DNA of 64,000 nucleotides, from contig CP054837.1 in NCBI GenBank assembly GCA_028768525.1, positions 1,656,001 to 1,720,000 of the forward strand, in the 5' to 3' direction. This DNA is from Desulfobacter sp. (GTDB taxonomy: Bacteria > Desulfobacterota > Desulfobacteria > Desulfobacterales > Desulfobacteraceae). The position numbers and the translations under genes are program-made. The notes under the pieces were generated by a model. That model had not been told where the DNA came from and ran no database searches. It worked only from the letters and a program-made list of their open reading frames with translations. How positions within the stretch are numbered: the first letter of the stretch is position 1; every line of letters starts with the position of its first letter. Below are positions 62,009 through 64,000 of this stretch, one piece after another.

Positions 62009-64000
62009 TTAGCTCCCGACTTCAATACCAGGGATGTTTTTTCCTGATTCCGATTTGGGATTTTCGCCGGGGGAGTCCGCAATTGAGCGAATGTGAATAT
62101 CCCGCTGGGGAAAGCTGATTTCAATTTTTCTTTCCCTGAATAGTTTGTCGATTCTGAACCTGATATTTGTTTCCACCCTAAGCATGTTGTCAATATCGGT
62201 CCATATCCGGAGCCTGAAAATCAGTGCACTGTCCCCAAAATCCCGGAAAAGGACATCCGGTACTGGGTATCCAAGTACCCTGGGGGTGTTTCTGGCGATC
62301 TCCAGCAGTGTTTCCCGTACCAGTTCTACATCAGAGCCGTAGGCCACGCCGACATCGATATTTCTACGTATCCGCTTGTCTTTGAAACTCCAATTGGTCA
62401 CCTGGTTGCTTATGAAATCGGCATTGGGAATGATCAGGGAGGCATTGTCATAGGTCTGCACCACGGTGGACCGTACATTTATTTTTTTTACCTGGGCCCA
62501 GATACCGTTGACTTCCACATCGTCCCCGACCTGTATGGGCCGCTCAAACAGCAGGATGATGCCGGAAATAAAATTATTGAAGATATTCTGGAGCCCGAAA
62601 CCAAGCCCGATACCCAATGCGCCGAAGGCGACTGCCAAGGATGCGGTATTCAGGCCGAACACATGCATGGAAATAAGAATCCCGAACATCCATATCACAT
62701 ACACGGTGATGGTGGTGATGGAATCCTGAAGCCCCAGCGCCATTCCGCTGCGGCTTAAGAATTTAGATTGAAACAGCCATTTCCACATCCGGGTCAACGC
62801 ATAAGTAATCAGCAGCACAACGATGGCAGAAATAACCCCCATGAGGCTGAACTTCATATTTCCGATGGTCAGGGGGAGGGCCAGCACCTGGTATAACCGC
62901 CCCAGAACAGTTTGCGGGTTTCCCCAGGCCAGCAGCAGAACAACGATGAGAGAAACCAGACAGAAAAACTGCCCCGCCCTTATCATTAACCATTGGATGG
63001 GATAATTGTCATAAAGGAACTCGTCCCGGTTCTGACTGCTCTTTTCCCTGTAGTATCCATCCCATTCCTTGATGAGAGAATAAAAAAGGCCCCACCAGAA
63101 AATAATTGCCAGGCTCTGGGCCCAGGATACGAGCCAGTGAAAGGAAAGCGAACCATAGCCGATCATGTCGAGGACAAGGGTTACCCCGGAGACAAAGATG
63201 GCCAGATATTTAACTGACAGCCCTATCAACAGCGTTTTTCGAGTGCCATGCCCCTCTGTTCTGTGAATATGCTTGAAACTCATCGCCCGCCAGGTGACCA
63301 GTGAAACGAGGAGCATCCATAGCGCGCCTGCGATACGGAGAACCGTCAGCAGTCCGGATTCCCGTCCCAGGATGTAATACACCGGCACATATATAAAAAG
63401 AATAGAAACCACCCCCTTGACCACACGGGCGATTGACCGGGCATTGTTTTCTACACCCATTGCGCCGGCGTCAAGGGCGCGTCCTATCCATCGGCCCATA
63501 AGTGACACCAGAATCAACAAGGCCGTCATCTCAAAGGCCGGGGCCACCAGGAACATGGTATCCAGACGGCTGTAAAGAAACAGGGTCAGCGCCGTGCCTC
63601 CGGGAATGATGGACAGGGTGAAAAGGGCCGCTGTCATCTGGTGCCAGTTTCCCAGTTGTTTAACAAAAGAGGCCTCCTGTATTCTTGATGCAGCCTTTCT
63701 TATCCGGGCCAGGATCACCAGGACACCGGAAAAAACCAGGAGGAATGAGACCGCAACCAGTCCGGCACTCTGCCAGAGCTTTTGCCCGCCCTTGGTCCAG
63801 AATTCAGGCGCAATGAGCAGCACGGCCCGCTCGCCTAAAAGGCGGATCTCACCTTTCAGCGCCGATAATGCATCAAGCCGGAAGACCTCCTTTTTCCGTT
63901 CAAAAAGATTTTTTGCTTTCCGCTTTTCAATGGCGGCCCCAAACTGGGCGTCCAAGGCTGAAAAGGCCTGTTGAATATCGGCCAATTGGGCCAACCGTTC
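62009..64000 (-). CDS. MscS-family mechanosensitive channel, 5' end beyond window
   Basis: The reading frame is open to the window edge, so at least 663 residues are visible and the start lies outside (a TTG at 63992 is not a convincing start). Multiple membrane helices occupy about 95-510. The MscS core has NFISGIILLFERPIQVGDDVEVNGIWAQVKKINVRSTVVQTYDNASLIIPN, in the usual shape (short form: LLFERPIQVGDDVEVNGI), then the C-terminal GDSALIFRLRIWTDIDN and LFRERKIEISFPQRDIHI. The large N-terminal membrane part resembles MscK/KefA-type proteins. It protects against osmotic down-shock by opening a pore. Confidence 0.92.
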   Translation of the reverse strand, partial: ERLAQLADIQQAFSALDAQFGAAIEKRKAKNLFERKKEVFRLDALSALKGEIRLLGERAVLLIAPEFWTKGGQKLWQSAGLVAVSFLLVFSGVLVILARIRKAASRIQEASFVKQLGNWHQMTAALFTLSIIPGGTALTLFLYSRLDTMFLVAPAFEMTALLILVSLMGRWIGRALDAGAMGVENNARSIARVVKGVVSILFIYVPVYYILGRESGLLTVLRIAGALWMLLVSLVTWRAMSFKHIHRTEGHGTRKTLLIGLSVKYLAIFVSGVTLVLDMIGYGSLSFHWLVSWAQSLAIIFWWGLFYSLIKEWDGYYREKSSQNRDEFLYDNYPIQWLMIRAGQFFCLVSLIVVLLLAWGNPQTVLGRLYQVLALPLTIGNMKFSLMGVISAIVVLLITYALTRMWKWLFQSKFLSRSGMALGLQDSITTITVYVIWMFGILISMHVFGLNTASLAVAFGALGIGLGFGLQNIFNNFISGIILLFERPIQVGDDVEVNGIWAQVKKINVRSTVVQTYDNASLIIPNADFISNQVTNWSFKDKRIRRNIDVGVAYGSDVELVRETLLEIARNTPRVLGYPVPDVLFRDFGDSALIFRLRIWTDIDNMLRVETNIRFRIDKLFRERKIEISFPQRDIHIRSIADSPGENPKSESGKNIPGIEVGS

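Noticed and set aside
61882..62193. Minus-strand frame across the end of the MscS gene
   Set aside because: Out of frame with the channel gene and without a ribosome binding site; considered chance.

Overview
The window looks like a chromosomal piece of a Gram-negative, strictly anaerobic deltaproteobacterium, most likely a sulphate reducer of the Desulfobacterales (Desulfobacterota). This is inferred from gene content, not from a marker gene: EtfAB beside a membrane Fe-S EMO-type oxidoreductase, selA, FapA and DUF3786 families, a flgM cluster with a sigma-28-like promoter, and many PAS sensors ending in a four-cysteine module. Base composition is moderately GC-rich. The membrane sensor near 0.4-2 kb and the binding protein near 40 kb look more AT-rich. 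No rRNA, tRNA, CRISPR array, insertion sequence or phage gene was seen.

Layout. 0-9 kb: 3' end of an FKBP isomerase, a membrane PAS sensor, thyA, a YcaD-like MFS transporter, a family-5 solute-binding lipoprotein-like/secreted protein and a chemoreceptor with three tandem CZB-like zinc motifs. 9-13.6 kb: the EMO-etfB-etfA operon, preceded by a TetR/FadR-like regulator; two matching palindromes flank these genes. 13.9-18 kb: class II aldolase, flgM with two small companions under a sigma-28-like promoter, then mazG and cvpA on the other strand. 18-22.5 kb: phoH, 7TM-HD phosphodiesterase, ybeY and pdxJ, tightly packed. 22.5-25.8 kb: REC-PAS sensor, HAD hydrolase with a CheY-like protein, M55 peptidase. 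25.8-33 kb: five-domain S1 protein, FapA-family protein, uvrB-uvrC.

33-38 kb: CoA-binding protein, Cache-PAS histidine kinase, RstAB-like two-component pair. 37.8-44.5 kb: glnS, orphan sugar-type binding protein with an enoyl-CoA hydratase, ispF-cysS, orphan family-3 binding protein. 44.8-50.5 kb: tag, DUF2804, nnr, tsaE, lysC, pyrF. 50.6-53.5 kb: DUF3786, a strongly structured RNA leader before a response regulator and diguanylate cyclase, ilvH. 53.5-61.7 kb: an EF-hand-like protein with a near-consensus sigma-28 promoter, divergent from a CheD-HDOD fusion that starts a run with selA, a TPR protein, gmhA and a deoxyhypusine-synthase-like protein; then an eIF2B-like protein. The window ends inside a large MscS-family channel gene.

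Themes. Housekeeping genes are interleaved with a dense signalling layer: one chemoreceptor, CheD, five REC-containing proteins, two histidine kinases, a diguanylate cyclase and two four-cysteine sensors. The most unusual items are the CheD-HDOD fusion, the triple-CZB chemoreceptor, the shared four-cysteine output module, the paired TetR operators around the Etf operon, two sigma-28-like promoters, and the leader with mutually exclusive stems upstream of the cyclic-di-GMP gene pair.
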